This document shows, one piece after another, positions 33,625 to 42,907 of a DNA stretch of 64,000 bases. The notes beneath the pieces were generated by a model, which saw nothing but the letters and a program-made list of their open reading frames with translations, searched no databases and was not told the origin of the DNA. The stretch lies in the NCBI RefSeq assembly GCF_025567125.1, contig NZ_JAOQJI010000011.1:37950-101949 (forward strand), in the 5' to 3' direction. Source of the stretch: Phocaeicola fibrisolvens. GTDB taxonomy: Bacteria; Bacteroidota; Bacteroidia; Bacteroidales; Bacteroidaceae. Position 1 is the stretch's first letter. Every line of letters starts with the position of its first letter. The position numbers and the translations under genes are program-made.

Positions 33625-33915
33625 ATGAAAATCCTAAATGAAGAACATTTCCAGAATGTAAAACGCTATGCCGAATCCATCGGTGACACCTCACTCCAGA
33701 ACTGTCTGGACCGACTGAAGAGCTGGGAAGACAATCCCGATCATCCAAGCGAGATTTCGCTCTACTATGACCATGCTCCTTATTCGTTCGGTTTCACACA
33801 ACGCTATCCCGACGGAAGCATCGGCATTGTAGGCGGGCTGCTCTATCACGGCATACCGGACCGCTCTTTCGCCGTAACGCTGCAACCGTTCCACGGATGG
33901 CAGATACATACCTGA
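33625..33915 (+). CDS. DUF4120 family protein, copy 1
   Basis: A 96-residue protein matching DUF4120: an N-terminal helix, then DHAPYSFGFTQRYPDGSIG and the C-terminal GGLLYHG and LQPFHGWQ. Function unknown; found in Bacteroides conjugative elements. First gene after structured leader copy 3, followed by a DUF3871 gene. A close paralogue lies at 59.4 kb, broken by an insertion sequence. Confidence 0.85.
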   Translation: MKILNEEHFQNVKRYAESIGDTSLQNCLDRLKSWEDNPDHPSEISLYYDHAPYSFGFTQRYPDGSIGIVGGLLYHGIPDRSFAVTLQPFHGWQIHT

Positions 33916-33960
33916 AAAATGACAGACAATCATAGTATTAACTTTATAAAATTCAAGATT

Positions 33961-34884
33961 ATGGAAGCATTGGCAGTATTGGAAAAGCAACAGCAGTTTG
34001 ATTTTCAGAACAACGGAATCGAAGTAATGAACCTTGAAACTCTCCAGCGTACCTACAAGGAGAATGATATCTATGGCAAGCCTGTCCAGGGCATCTATCA
34101 CTATCAGGTCCTGCAACGTATGATGGACATTTGCGAGAAGTATAATCTCGATTACGAGGTGGAGGAAATCTTCGCCGCCCAGAACAGGAACAAGACACAG
34201 CCGGGGGTGAGCATTCTCCCGCAAGTGGAACAGACACATGGTGAAAAGGCAGTGGAAGCGCACATCCTCCGACGCATCTTCGCGACCATCCGGATCAAAG
34301 ACTGGGAAACGGACGAGCTGACGACTACGCTGGTCGTCGCCTACCATCAGGACGGCATACAAGCGGCCATAGGCCCGTGCGTGAAGATATGCCATAACCA
34401 GTGTATCCTATCACCGGAAAGGAGCATCTGCAACTATGGAAAAAACAAGGTGACAACGGAAGGGGTATTCGAAACGGTGGACGGTTGGCTGGCAAACTTC
34501 GAGGTGAACATGAACGAGGACATTGCAAGGATTCAGCGGCTGAAACGCAGAATCGTCTCCCCGGAGGAAGTGTATATGTATATCGGGCTGCTGACAGCGT
34601 TGCGTGTCTCCCACGACAGTTCGGACAGGAATCTGTCATCCTCGGTTGAAACCTACCCGCTGAACCAGAGCCAGATTTCCATCTTCACGGAAGAGGTGCT
34701 GAAACTGGTCCGCGAAAAGGGACAAATCACCGCCTGGGATTTGTATAACGTAGCGACTGAAATATATAAGCCGGGCAGAACGGATTTCCCGGCACTGATT
34801 CCGCAGAACGGAGCAATGGCGGAACTCCTACTTTCCCGTCTGCCCTCAGAGGTGGAAATACAGGATGCCGTTCTGGTAGGCTGA
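33961..34884 (+). CDS. DUF3871 family protein
   Basis: A 307-residue protein with the DUF3871 pattern: VSILPQVEQTHGEKAVEAH, then the central AIGPCVKICHNQCILS, and the C-terminal TAWDLYNVATEIYKPG. It resembles plasmid and phage proteins of the DUF932 kind and may bind nucleic acid, but no function is known. ATG 33961 is favoured over an in-frame start 14 codons upstream. Second gene of the leader-3 operon. Confidence 0.82.
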   Translation: MEALAVLEKQQQFDFQNNGIEVMNLETLQRTYKENDIYGKPVQGIYHYQVLQRMMDICEKYNLDYEVEEIFAAQNRNKTQPGVSILPQVEQTHGEKAVEAHILRRIFATIRIKDWETDELTTTLVVAYHQDGIQAAIGPCVKICHNQCILSPERSICNYGKNKVTTEGVFETVDGWLANFEVNMNEDIARIQRLKRRIVSPEEVYMYIGLLTALRVSHDSSDRNLSSSVETYPLNQSQISIFTEEVLKLVREKGQITAWDLYNVATEIYKPGRTDFPALIPQNGAMAELLLSRLPSEVEIQDAVLVG

Positions 34885-34910
34885 ACAGCTACAGAATGAA
34901 ATATTCATAT

Positions 34911-34918
34911 TATTTTTG
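34911..34918 (+). promoter_or_regulatory. promoter -7 box of the DUF1848 gene
   Basis: TATTTTTG (TAnnTTTG) 83 bases before the DUF1848 ATG. The leader between contains a small GACAG/CTGTC hairpin (34953-34978). Confidence 0.5.
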
Positions 34919-35000
34919 CATAGAAACAAACCAATGACATATCAACAACCCGGACAGGCGTTCATAACCGACGCTGTCTTTACTATATAATCTTAACAAT

Positions 35001-36065
35001 ATGACTTGGAAAAAAGCAAATATCATCATAGACGGCCGAAAGATGGAAATCCCGGCCCCCGACATCATATCGGCAAGCCGCAGCACGGACATCCCGGCAT
35101 TCTATGCGGACTGGTTCTTCCATCGGCTCGAAACCGGCTATTCCGTGTGGAACAACCCGTTCAACGGAAAAAAGAGCTATATCTCTTACCAGAATACAAG
35201 ATTCATAGTGTTCTGGTCGAAAAATCCCAAACCTCTTCTTCCTTATCTGCCGATCCTGAAAGAAAGAGGTATCGGTTGCTATATCCAGTTCACTTTGAAT
35301 GATTATGAGGAAGACGGACTGGAAACCGGTGTCCCTCCGCTGACAGAACGTATTGAAACATTCAGGACTCTTTCCGATATATTGGGCAAAGAAGCCGTAA
35401 TATGGCGGTTCGATCCGCTGATACTCACAGACAACATATCCGTGGATACTCTGATTGAAAAGATCGAACGTGTAGGAACGGAGATACACAATTGTACGGA
35501 AAAGCTGGTTTTCAGTTTTGCAGACATAGACTCGTACAGAAAGGTCAAGGCCAACATGACAGACAGCGGAATCCCATATCATGAGTGGAATAAAGAAAAA
35601 ATGGAGGAGCTTGCCGGAAAACTGACGGTACTGAACCGTAACAGAGGATGGAATCTGGAGCTGGCTACCTGCGGCGAAAATCTGGATCTTGGCAAATACA
35701 GGATATCCCGTAACCGCTGCATCGACGGTGACCTTATAGCACGTCTGGCATGGAAAGACAAGGAGCTGATGTCCGCATTGGGCGTCATCATACAGGAAAT
35801 GCCGTCTCCAGCCTTTTTCGACATGAATGACCTTCCTTACGGTGCCGTGATTCTCCCTGGCAACAAATACTTCGTCAGCAATCACAAAAAGGATCCGGGA
35901 CAACGCACCTCATGCGGATGTATGGCAGCCAAGGATATCGGGGAATACAATACCTGCCCCCATCTCTGCGAATACTGCTATGCAAATTCAAGTAAAAAAT
36001 CGGCAATCATGAACTGGGAAATGCACCGGCAGAACCCTATGGCGGAAACGATAACCGGAAAGTAA
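35001..36065 (+). CDS. DUF1848 family protein, radical-SAM-like
   Basis: A 354-residue protein with the DUF1848 N-terminus IISASRSTDIPAFY and FWSKNPKPL. The C-terminus has a Cys cluster CGCMAAKDIGEYNTCPHLCEYC (near 312-333), of the kind that binds an iron-sulfur cluster. DUF1848 proteins look distantly related to spore photoproduct lyase and radical SAM enzymes, so a role in DNA repair or nucleotide chemistry is conceivable; nothing shows it directly. It has its own promoter and no structured leader. Confidence 0.8.
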   Translation: MTWKKANIIIDGRKMEIPAPDIISASRSTDIPAFYADWFFHRLETGYSVWNNPFNGKKSYISYQNTRFIVFWSKNPKPLLPYLPILKERGIGCYIQFTLNDYEEDGLETGVPPLTERIETFRTLSDILGKEAVIWRFDPLILTDNISVDTLIEKIERVGTEIHNCTEKLVFSFADIDSYRKVKANMTDSGIPYHEWNKEKMEELAGKLTVLNRNRGWNLELATCGENLDLGKYRISRNRCIDGDLIARLAWKDKELMSALGVIIQEMPSPAFFDMNDLPYGAVILPGNKYFVSNHKKDPGQRTSCGCMAAKDIGEYNTCPHLCEYCYANSSKKSAIMNWEMHRQNPMAETITGK

Positions 36066-36072
36066 AACAAAA

Positions 36073-36124
36073 GACGAGGAAGAAACTGACAGTCAAAAGA
36101 CTGAAAGATTCTTCCTCATTTTTT
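36073..36124. terminator. bidirectional terminator
   Basis: GAGGAAGAA / TTCTTCCTC stem with an inner CAGTC/GACTG hairpin and an AT-rich tail, between the convergent DUF1848 and lysozyme genes. Confidence 0.8.
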
Positions 36125-36635
36125 ATTCCTCAAAAAGCAGCATGTATTCCACCTTCCTTCTCCGTTCAATGCTCGGCACTACCTTGCCTTTGTAACACCG
36201 GAAAGAAACATACTCCTTATAGATATTCCGGTCTCCTGCCTCCAGTTTCTTCAACAATTTACTTTTGGGCATCTTGCCGTAACCTTTCAGACGGTATGCC
36301 CCGACATTATAGCTCAAAACAGCGGCAATCAGCGAATCACGTCCCAGGTAACTGAACATACGGCACAGCTTGCGTAAATCCGCTCTCAGGATTGAATCCC
36401 CCTGTTCTTTTGTAATGTCATTGGTCAGCCTTTCCCCGGGAAGGACCTTATGCCCGTACCCGACATAAGGCCAGTGTCTTTTTTCTCCATGCCAGCCCTC
36501 ATAGCGCTTGATACACTCTACGGCAAGGCTGAACCTGTCCTGTTTCTCCTTTACCGGATTCTCCGCCCGCAACGGTATGCTCCCGAAGCAGGCTATGGCG
36601 AAAAACGCCGCAAACAATTTTGCTCTTATTCCCAT
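36123..36635 (-). CDS. conjugation-associated lysozyme-like glycoside hydrolase
   Basis: A 170-residue exported protein. The signal peptide is about 1-23. The domain begins ECIKRYEGWHGEKRHWPYVGYGHK, with the catalytic Glu in YEGW and the GYGH turn of phage-type (T4/GH24-like) lysozymes. It should open peptidoglycan for the transfer channel. ATG 36635 (MGIRAK) gives a proper signal peptide; the longer frame overlaps traQ. Last gene of the tra operon. Confidence 0.82.
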   Translation of the reverse strand: MGIRAKLFAAFFAIACFGSIPLRAENPVKEKQDRFSLAVECIKRYEGWHGEKRHWPYVGYGHKVLPGERLTNDITKEQGDSILRADLRKLCRMFSYLGRDSLIAAVLSYNVGAYRLKGYGKMPKSKLLKKLEAGDRNIYKEYVSFRCYKGKVVPSIERRRKVEYMLLFEE

Positions 36636-36648
36636 AGGCAGGTCAGGT

Positions 36649-37158
36649 TCATTGTGATACGATAACGACAGGTAATTCCTTGCCGCCGGAAGTAACCACG
36701 GTATCCTCGTCCTCCGTCTCATTGTTGAAATCGAAGGTCAGCTGGAAAAGCTGTGCCGGCTCGCTGTTGTCCTCAAAATAGATGTCAATGCTCTGCTGGT
36801 CCTCACACTCTGAGGTGTAATAAAGGCGGAACACCTCCCTGTCCAGAGGATAACGGTCGTTGGGCAGCAGCACCATCCCGTCGTCCATGCGCAGCTTGCC
36901 TTTGCCGTCCGGCTGGAAATAACGGATGGTATATCGGGCATCAGAGAACCGTCCTTCCCGTTTCAGTTCACAGCGGATTTCCACGGTTTCACCCTTCACA
37001 ATACGTGTGGGAACCGGCATCGTCTCCACCGTAAAGGGATAGGACTGCTGCACGTCAAGGTCATCGCTGCACGAGGTCAGTATACCGAAGGTCAGGCCCA
37101 TCAGGGCGCATACAAGGGCATACAGCCCTTTTCTGTTCATATTAGGTTTCATATTCAT
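36649..37158 (-). CDS. traQ: conjugative transfer lipoprotein TraQ (DUF3872)
   Basis: A 169-residue lipoprotein. The signal peptide ends at a lipobox Cys (ILTSC, about residue 30). The mature part is a beta-rich Ig-like domain of DUF3872 type. It sits between the primase traP and the lysozyme, the canonical traQ position of CTnDOT-type elements. Exact role in transfer unknown. Confidence 0.87.
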   Translation of the reverse strand: MNMKPNMNRKGLYALVCALMGLTFGILTSCSDDLDVQQSYPFTVETMPVPTRIVKGETVEIRCELKREGRFSDARYTIRYFQPDGKGKLRMDDGMVLLPNDRYPLDREVFRLYYTSECEDQQSIDIYFEDNSEPAQLFQLTFDFNNETEDEDTVVTSGGKELPVVIVSQ

Positions 37159-37185
37159 TTCTTGTTTTAACGGTTTATAAAAAAA

Positions 37186-38064
37186 TTACTGTTCAGGCGG
37201 AAAATTGCTTTCCAGGTATTCGTTCAGGTCCTTGCATCCGGCATACAGGTCGGAACAGTCGTCAATCCTGTCACCGTAGCGTTTCCGGAGGACGGCCAGC
37301 GTCCTTCTTCCGGCATCGTCATTGTCCAGGTAGCACCGGATCTTCCCGTAATTGTCCAGATAAGGAAACGAGCGTTCAAGCATGGCCACCGAATTGAGGA
37401 CCAGATAATCCTCACCGCGGCTGATGCCGAGTACCTTCCATGAAAGAAAGTCGATGAAGCCCTCAAACAGGTTGCAGGTAAGCGAGCCATTGCGGATAAC
37501 CGAAATATCCTTGGGCGGCAGACACCATTTCATGAATCTGGTCCGAAGCTCATAGCCTCCGCCCATATTCCTGAAACCGACGGCGAAATACCGCTTGCCG
37601 TACAGACGGAACCGTACTTCCTCGCACTCCGCACGGGCGATTTCGGCGGGAATGCCGCGTCCCTTCAGATAGCCGAGCAGGACATTACAGTGCAAGGGAC
37701 CGCAAACCACCTCCTCAAAGCGGGAAGGCTCCTTGCGCCTTTCTGTCCTGACACTTTCCTTTTCTCTTTTCTGTCCGGCATATTCAGGTATTGTGCCTCC
37801 ATAAACTCCGGCGATGAACCTCGCCTGTGCCATGAAGCCGTCACTTCCTGAAAGTTCCCCCGCAAGGGTGAAGATGTCGCCTCCATGCCCGGTACCGAAG
37901 TCATGCCATACACCCTTACGGGTATTCACATGGAACGAAGGTGCCCTTTCCTCACGGCACGGGGAGAGATACCAGCATTCGTCGCCATGCCTTCTTACGG
38001 GCTCATGTCCCAGACGGGACAGGAATTCCTCAATGGGAATGCCTCTTATCATCTCTATATCCAT
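37186..38064 (-). CDS. traP: TraP DNA primase-like protein
   Basis: A 292-residue primase-type protein. The N-terminal part is a CHC2-like zinc-finger domain (CWYLSPCREERAPSFHVN, GVWHDFGTGHGGD). The C-terminal Toprim-like part has Glu in EGFIDFLSW and the DNDDAG acidic motif. It may prime complementary-strand synthesis on transferred DNA. Lies between traO and traQ as in CTnDOT. Confidence 0.88.
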   Translation of the reverse strand: MDIEMIRGIPIEEFLSRLGHEPVRRHGDECWYLSPCREERAPSFHVNTRKGVWHDFGTGHGGDIFTLAGELSGSDGFMAQARFIAGVYGGTIPEYAGQKREKESVRTERRKEPSRFEEVVCGPLHCNVLLGYLKGRGIPAEIARAECEEVRFRLYGKRYFAVGFRNMGGGYELRTRFMKWCLPPKDISVIRNGSLTCNLFEGFIDFLSWKVLGISRGEDYLVLNSVAMLERSFPYLDNYGKIRCYLDNDDAGRRTLAVLRKRYGDRIDDCSDLYAGCKDLNEYLESNFPPEQ

Positions 38065-38070
38065 AGGCGT

Positions 38071-38649
38071 CTAATTGATGATGAAACGGACTCCAAGCCC
38101 GAACTGTGTCGTGAACTTTCCCAGAGAACTGCCCCATAGCACTCGTTCGCGCACATGGGCAAGCAGCACGATACGGTCCGTCACATAGCTTTCCAGCTCC
38201 AGCGTCAGGGCTCCGCCATAGACGAAGGCATCCCGGTGGGAAAGCATGGAACCGTCATACAGAACCTTTTCTCCCCAGTTCAATGTCTCATATCCCACCA
38301 GGGCGGAACCGCCAACAGAAAGGAAGAATATCTTCGCCGGGTCGGACAGGAACTTTAGGTAATAGCCGCCCTCGGCAGTAAACTGGGCCCGTGGGACGGA
38401 AGTCCCGCGATAACCGTAGTTCTTCAGCAGGTATTCCACACCAGCCACCCAATGGTTGGCCCTTTTCGTATATCCCGAAACGGCAAAACCCGTGTACCAG
38501 TCAACCGGTGATTTCAGGTTTCCGGCAAAGCCTCCCCTGAGTTCCACGCCCTTCATTCCGGGAAGGTAACGCTGGGCGTATGCCTGCCCCGATGACAGGG
38601 CAAGCGATACGCATACGGCAAAAAGGAACAGATACTTCTTCATGGTCAT
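38071..38649 (-). CDS. traO: conjugative transposon protein TraO
   Basis: A 192-residue protein with signal peptide (about 1-26, ending AYAQ) and an all-beta mature part with alternating hydrophobic strands, consistent with an outer-membrane barrel-like TraO. Start overlaps the traN stop by four bases. Confidence 0.87.
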   Translation of the reverse strand: MTMKKYLFLFAVCVSLALSSGQAYAQRYLPGMKGVELRGGFAGNLKSPVDWYTGFAVSGYTKRANHWVAGVEYLLKNYGYRGTSVPRAQFTAEGGYYLKFLSDPAKIFFLSVGGSALVGYETLNWGEKVLYDGSMLSHRDAFVYGGALTLELESYVTDRIVLLAHVRERVLWGSSLGKFTTQFGLGVRFIIN

Positions 38650-39617
38650 TTCACTTTAAGTTCATTGATCACCCTCGCTCTCACGATGTCCTCACTCTCC
38701 ACGGTGAAGGTCTGGTGACGGCCTCCGCTCTTCTCGTGCATCTCCACCACCAGCATCTTGTCGGCGGGAATGGTGAACTTGTCAAAGACAAAGACGGTAC
38801 GCTCATCCTTCTTTCCGGCGACAGCCGTGGCATAGTTGTAGGCACGCAGTGGAAATATCACCTGCTCCTGGATAGCCGTGCGCTTGAGTACCTTCTTGTC
38901 CACAATCTTGAACGTCACGAAATCCACCTCATAAGGCACGTTCGACGTGTTCTTCACCTGGGTGTGGAAATAGAGCAGCCCGTTGTGGGTATAGAGTCCG
39001 CGCAGCAGGTACTGGATGCCGAACGCCTTGCTTCCGATATGCTTGATGTGGCGTCTGTTATCCTTGTGGATGGCCTTGGAAATAAGGTGTACCAGCTTGG
39101 GCGACTCGCTGCCGAGTTCCTTCAGGTAGATGTCAAGGGCATTGTTCGGGCGGTTCACCTCGCTGCCATCATTAATAAAATCGGCCATCTCGATGTTGAG
39201 CAGCAGAGGCTCGTCGGCATACTTCACATTGAAGGTGTAGAAACTTCCGCTTTCGGTAATCACCGACATGTTGGTCTCCTCACGGAAATTCTTTCTGGTA
39301 GCCTTTACCCTGATTACATTCTCTGAACCGTCCGCCTTGCCCGCAATCAGATTCGGAGAACCGAGATCCACGTAGCGGACAGCCGAGGGAAAGATGATAT
39401 GGGTCGTCTTGTCATACGTCACTTCCAGACCGTAAGGCGGAATCATCCGGTCAAAGGTGAGCTTTCTGGACAGCCCGAGATAGAGGTCGCCGTCCTCCTG
39501 CTGCGGATAGATATCCGCCTTCAGGGTCAAATCATTTACGGCCGTGGTATCAGCCGACTGTGCATGTGCACTTGCAACGCCGCCTGCGAGGGCAAGCATC
39601 AAAAGAATCTTTTTCAT
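38646..39617 (-). CDS. traN: conjugative transposon protein TraN (DUF4138)
   Basis: A 323-residue exported protein with signal peptide ending SAHAQ (about residue 20). The family is the Bacteroidetes counterpart of VirB9-type channel proteins, expected in the periplasm and outer-membrane complex. Overlaps traO; lies 20 bases from traM. Confidence 0.88.
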   Translation of the reverse strand: MKKILLMLALAGGVASAHAQSADTTAVNDLTLKADIYPQQEDGDLYLGLSRKLTFDRMIPPYGLEVTYDKTTHIIFPSAVRYVDLGSPNLIAGKADGSENVIRVKATRKNFREETNMSVITESGSFYTFNVKYADEPLLLNIEMADFINDGSEVNRPNNALDIYLKELGSESPKLVHLISKAIHKDNRRHIKHIGSKAFGIQYLLRGLYTHNGLLYFHTQVKNTSNVPYEVDFVTFKIVDKKVLKRTAIQEQVIFPLRAYNYATAVAGKKDERTVFVFDKFTIPADKMLVVEMHEKSGGRHQTFTVESEDIVRARVINELKVK

Positions 39618-39637
39618 GTCTTTACTGTTTTAATGGG

Positions 39638-40930
39638 TTATTGATTGTTGTTCTGATAAAGCATCAGTCCGTAGCCTGATTTGAGGTGTACCTTCTCCTC
39701 GCGCATCTTTTTGGAGATGTACTGCGACACGCCCTGTATGGCCCCTCGTCCAAGCTCGGAGAGAAGCTGGTCACCTGCCGACTGGTTGGTGATGGAGATG
39801 GTCGTGCCGAGATTCTGTCCCATGTTGGCGGCCACTTCCCGTACCGCATTAGCTTCCGTCGAACCGGGAATGAATATCCCGTCCTGTCCGTCACTGTCCA
39901 GCACGGTCAGTTCCACGGGAATGACATTGCCGTCATATTCGACCTGCAGGATTTCAATGCCAAGCCGCTCGCCCTGGATACGTCCCTCACCGGTCAGCAG
40001 GGTATTGCGGGGAAGCACGTATCTTCCCACACGCATGGCCTCCAGCAGCCTGAGACGCACGCTTTGTCCGCTGATGACGGTCTGGTCGCCATGCACGCAG
40101 GCCCGTATGGTATTCCTCGCCATCTGTGTCCCGGCACTGCCCACAGCCGTATGGAAGCCGATATCAGCACCGGAAAGCAGTCTCGCGAACTGTACCGAAT
40201 CGGTAAGAGGCTGAGGAAGGGACGACACGACCGGAGAGGACACCAGCCCGACGGGAACGGCTTTCGCCTTCCTCTCCCTTGAGGGACTTTCCGTCTCCTG
40301 ACTGTCCGCTGTTCCCGTGCTGCCGCCCGAAGGCATATATTTGGCGGCAAGTTCATAGGACTTCTCCAGCAGAGCCACCTGTTCCTCGTAGCTCGGTCCG
40401 GCCGTCTGCGCTGCGGCAGCCTGTCTGAGCTGTTCCACCTCTGCTTTCAGGGCTTCCTTTTCCGGATCTTCCTCAGGACTCTCGTAAAAACTGCCGAGAG
40501 TGGCGTTGATGTCGTTGTAAGCCGAGGCTGAAGAGGCGAAGGCTCCCGTCCTGCCGTTTCCTCCTGAATGGTACGCACGGCTTTCATTTTCACTTGCAAT
40601 GTCCTGCGCCGGTTCTGTTTCCGGGACATTATCCTGTCTGTGTCCATCGGTCAGGGCGGAGAAGTCGGCCAGCGTACGCTTCTTCTCCTCCTGCCGGCGA
40701 ATCATGTCTGCCTGCTCATAGGCAGCCATCTTGTCCGCCTCTATACCCGTACCTTTCGGATCGGGAAGTTCGGCATTGAAGCCCGTCTTCCTTTCCGCCT
40801 CCTGCCTGTCTTTTTCGGACGGGGCGAAAATTAACCACATGCACCCGAGGAACAGCAGGAACATGCCTGTGAAAACCAGATATTTCCTGATTTTCTGCTT
40901 CTGTTTCAATTTTTCTGCATCTGTACTCAT
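39638..40930 (-). CDS. traM: conjugative transposon protein TraM
   Basis: A 430-residue inner-membrane protein: cytoplasmic N-terminus, one membrane helix (about 18-38), a long charged, Gln/Ala-rich linker and a C-terminal globular domain (about 230-430), the VirB10-like layout. ATG 40930 (MSTDAEKL) is the likely start. Confidence 0.89.
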   Translation of the reverse strand: MSTDAEKLKQKQKIRKYLVFTGMFLLFLGCMWLIFAPSEKDRQEAERKTGFNAELPDPKGTGIEADKMAAYEQADMIRRQEEKKRTLADFSALTDGHRQDNVPETEPAQDIASENESRAYHSGGNGRTGAFASSASAYNDINATLGSFYESPEEDPEKEALKAEVEQLRQAAAAQTAGPSYEEQVALLEKSYELAAKYMPSGGSTGTADSQETESPSRERKAKAVPVGLVSSPVVSSLPQPLTDSVQFARLLSGADIGFHTAVGSAGTQMARNTIRACVHGDQTVISGQSVRLRLLEAMRVGRYVLPRNTLLTGEGRIQGERLGIEILQVEYDGNVIPVELTVLDSDGQDGIFIPGSTEANAVREVAANMGQNLGTTISITNQSAGDQLLSELGRGAIQGVSQYISKKMREEKVHLKSGYGLMLYQNNNQ

Positions 40931-40934
40931 AATC

Positions 40935-41228
40935 TTACTTGTTGAACTGGTTAAAAAACTCTTCCATCTCACGGACTTTCATATCGGAGAGGGTATCCGC
41001 AGGCACAAAGTCGGGAACCTCAAGCGGGGTTATCCTGATGATGTCCTGCCGGGCATCCTCCCGTCCGATGTCATAAATCGCACGGAAAATCATGTAGAAA
41101 TTCACCAGCGCGAAAAGGGAAACCATCACGATGACGGCGATTGCCCTCTGACGGGGTGTGAGTCTGTCACAAAGGCCGCGCAGCCTGCCCCCGATACATT
41201 CCTTGAACTTTACATACATTTTTCTCAT
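40935..41228 (-). CDS. traL: conjugative transposon protein TraL (DUF3989)
   Basis: A 97-residue protein with one membrane helix (about 29-50) and an acidic C-terminal tail, matching DUF3989/TraL. Position between traK and traM is canonical. Confidence 0.87.
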   Translation of the reverse strand: MRKMYVKFKECIGGRLRGLCDRLTPRQRAIAVIVMVSLFALVNFYMIFRAIYDIGREDARQDIIRITPLEVPDFVPADTLSDMKVREMEEFFNQFNK

Positions 41229-41240
41229 ACATACATTGTT

Positions 41241-41864
41241 TTATCTGTCATACATTCTGATATCCCTGTTCTCCAGTACATGGAACCCTTCCAGGATGAA
41301 CCCGTGCGGATTGTTGTCACTGCGGGTGGAATTCCGCAACCTGCCATGCGTGACAAGGCTGCGTTCCGTCACGCTCTTCTCACGGATGATGAAAAGGCGT
41401 GCGTATGTCATGACATCATACGGATAGGTGTTGAAGTCGCATTTCACGCTGTCTATCTCGATACGCTGGCTGACATTGCCCGAAATTATTCTATTGTAAT
41501 AACCCTGTTCGGCCAGATCCCCGTAATGGGAATAGGCGGAACGGTCACTCAGGAACATGGCACGCTGCACGTTCCCCTCGATGGCACTCTTGTCAGGGGC
41601 CAGCGTGAAGAACAGCTCATGGAAACGTCTGACATGTTCCCTTGCCTCCACGGGACGGTTCTGCTCCAGGTCCTGCGAGAGGGCGAGCATGAGCGACTTT
41701 CCCTCATCCAGCACATAGATCTTCTGGCGCTGGGCTTCGGCAAAACTGTATGCCTTCCACACGGAATAGCCCACAAGCAGGGTGCAGACACCCAGATAGA
41801 CTATTCCGAACAGGCGCAGATGCCGGAAGCTGGTCTCGATATTTTTCAATGATTTGAATTCCAT
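41241..41864 (-). CDS. traK: conjugative transposon protein TraK
   Basis: A 207-residue VirB8-like protein: short cytoplasmic N-terminus, membrane helix (about 18-38), periplasmic domain. ATG 41864 (MEFKSLKN) fits the TraK start. It lies 12 bases from traL and 20 from traJ. Confidence 0.9.
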   Translation of the reverse strand: MEFKSLKNIETSFRHLRLFGIVYLGVCTLLVGYSVWKAYSFAEAQRQKIYVLDEGKSLMLALSQDLEQNRPVEAREHVRRFHELFFTLAPDKSAIEGNVQRAMFLSDRSAYSHYGDLAEQGYYNRIISGNVSQRIEIDSVKCDFNTYPYDVMTYARLFIIREKSVTERSLVTHGRLRNSTRSDNNPHGFILEGFHVLENRDIRMYDR

Positions 41865-41884
41865 TCTTATTCGTTTTATGATTG

Positions 41885-42895
41885 TTACTTGATTAGTCTT
41901 CCGGCCACATTTCCTACAGTAGCACCTGCGGCACCGCCCACAATGGAGCCTGTCTTGGAAGCAGCCTGATTCACGTTCTTGCCGTAATTTCCTGCTCCTC
42001 CACCGGCCTGCACGATCCAGTTGGCCACGGTCGGAATCGTGAAATACCCGATGATGCCGATAATCAGGAACGTGATGTACACGGCATTGGAACTGTCCGG
42101 AATGAAGTTGGGGTCGGACAGCTGCTCGATGTCCCTCTGAAGCATCAGGGTCTGTATGCGTGCCAGCACGCTGCTGAAAAGATCGGAGACGGGCAGCCAC
42201 AGATAGATGCTGATATAGCGGACAAACCATTGGCTCAACGAAGCCTGGAATCCGTCCCAGCACGAAATGGCAAAGGAAATCGGTCCGAGAATGGAAAGGA
42301 CAATCAGGAAGAATGTCCTTAGCGTGTCCACTACAAGCGCGGCCGCATTGAACATCAGTTCCAGCAGCTCACGGAAAAAATTCTGCACGGACTTCTTCAT
42401 GTTGTACATGGCACGGTCCACATACATACCGCAAGCCTCGATAGCGTCCAGAGCTCCCAGTTCATCCAGTTTGTTGTCAAAAGCCTCCTTGTCCACCAGG
42501 TAGGCCGTCTCGGGATTCCTCCGCATCGCCTCAATCTCCAGCTTGTCCTTCTGCTGCCGATACTCATTCATGTCAAAGGTCTGCGTCTCCAGAATCCTGT
42601 GCGTTCCGGTCACGACGGGTGACAAAATGCTGTTGAGCGTACCCAGCACGATGGTCGGAAAAAACATGATGCAGATACCCAGAGCAAACGGACGCAGCAA
42701 AGGGAACACGTCAATAGGTTCGGCCCTGGCCAGTGACTGCCAGACACGGTACGCCACATAAAAGAGGGCTCCCAATCCGGCAAGGCCCTTGGCCACGCCG
42801 GTCATCTGCGAACAGAGCGGCATCATGTCCGTGTACAGACTTTGCAGGATCTGGTGCAGATTGTCAAAATTCACAGCCAACAATACCATAAGCAA
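41885..42895 (-). CDS. traJ: conjugative transposon protein TraJ
   Basis: A 336-residue VirB6-like polytopic inner-membrane protein with several hydrophobic segments and a Gly-rich C-terminus (GGGAGNYGKN). Expected core component of the mating channel. Confidence 0.9.
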   Translation of the reverse strand: MLMVLLAVNFDNLHQILQSLYTDMMPLCSQMTGVAKGLAGLGALFYVAYRVWQSLARAEPIDVFPLLRPFALGICIMFFPTIVLGTLNSILSPVVTGTHRILETQTFDMNEYRQQKDKLEIEAMRRNPETAYLVDKEAFDNKLDELGALDAIEACGMYVDRAMYNMKKSVQNFFRELLELMFNAAALVVDTLRTFFLIVLSILGPISFAISCWDGFQASLSQWFVRYISIYLWLPVSDLFSSVLARIQTLMLQRDIEQLSDPNFIPDSSNAVYITFLIIGIIGYFTIPTVANWIVQAGGGAGNYGKNVNQAASKTGSIVGGAAGATVGNVAGRLIK

Positions 42896-42907
42896 TCCTC
42901 CTTGAAA

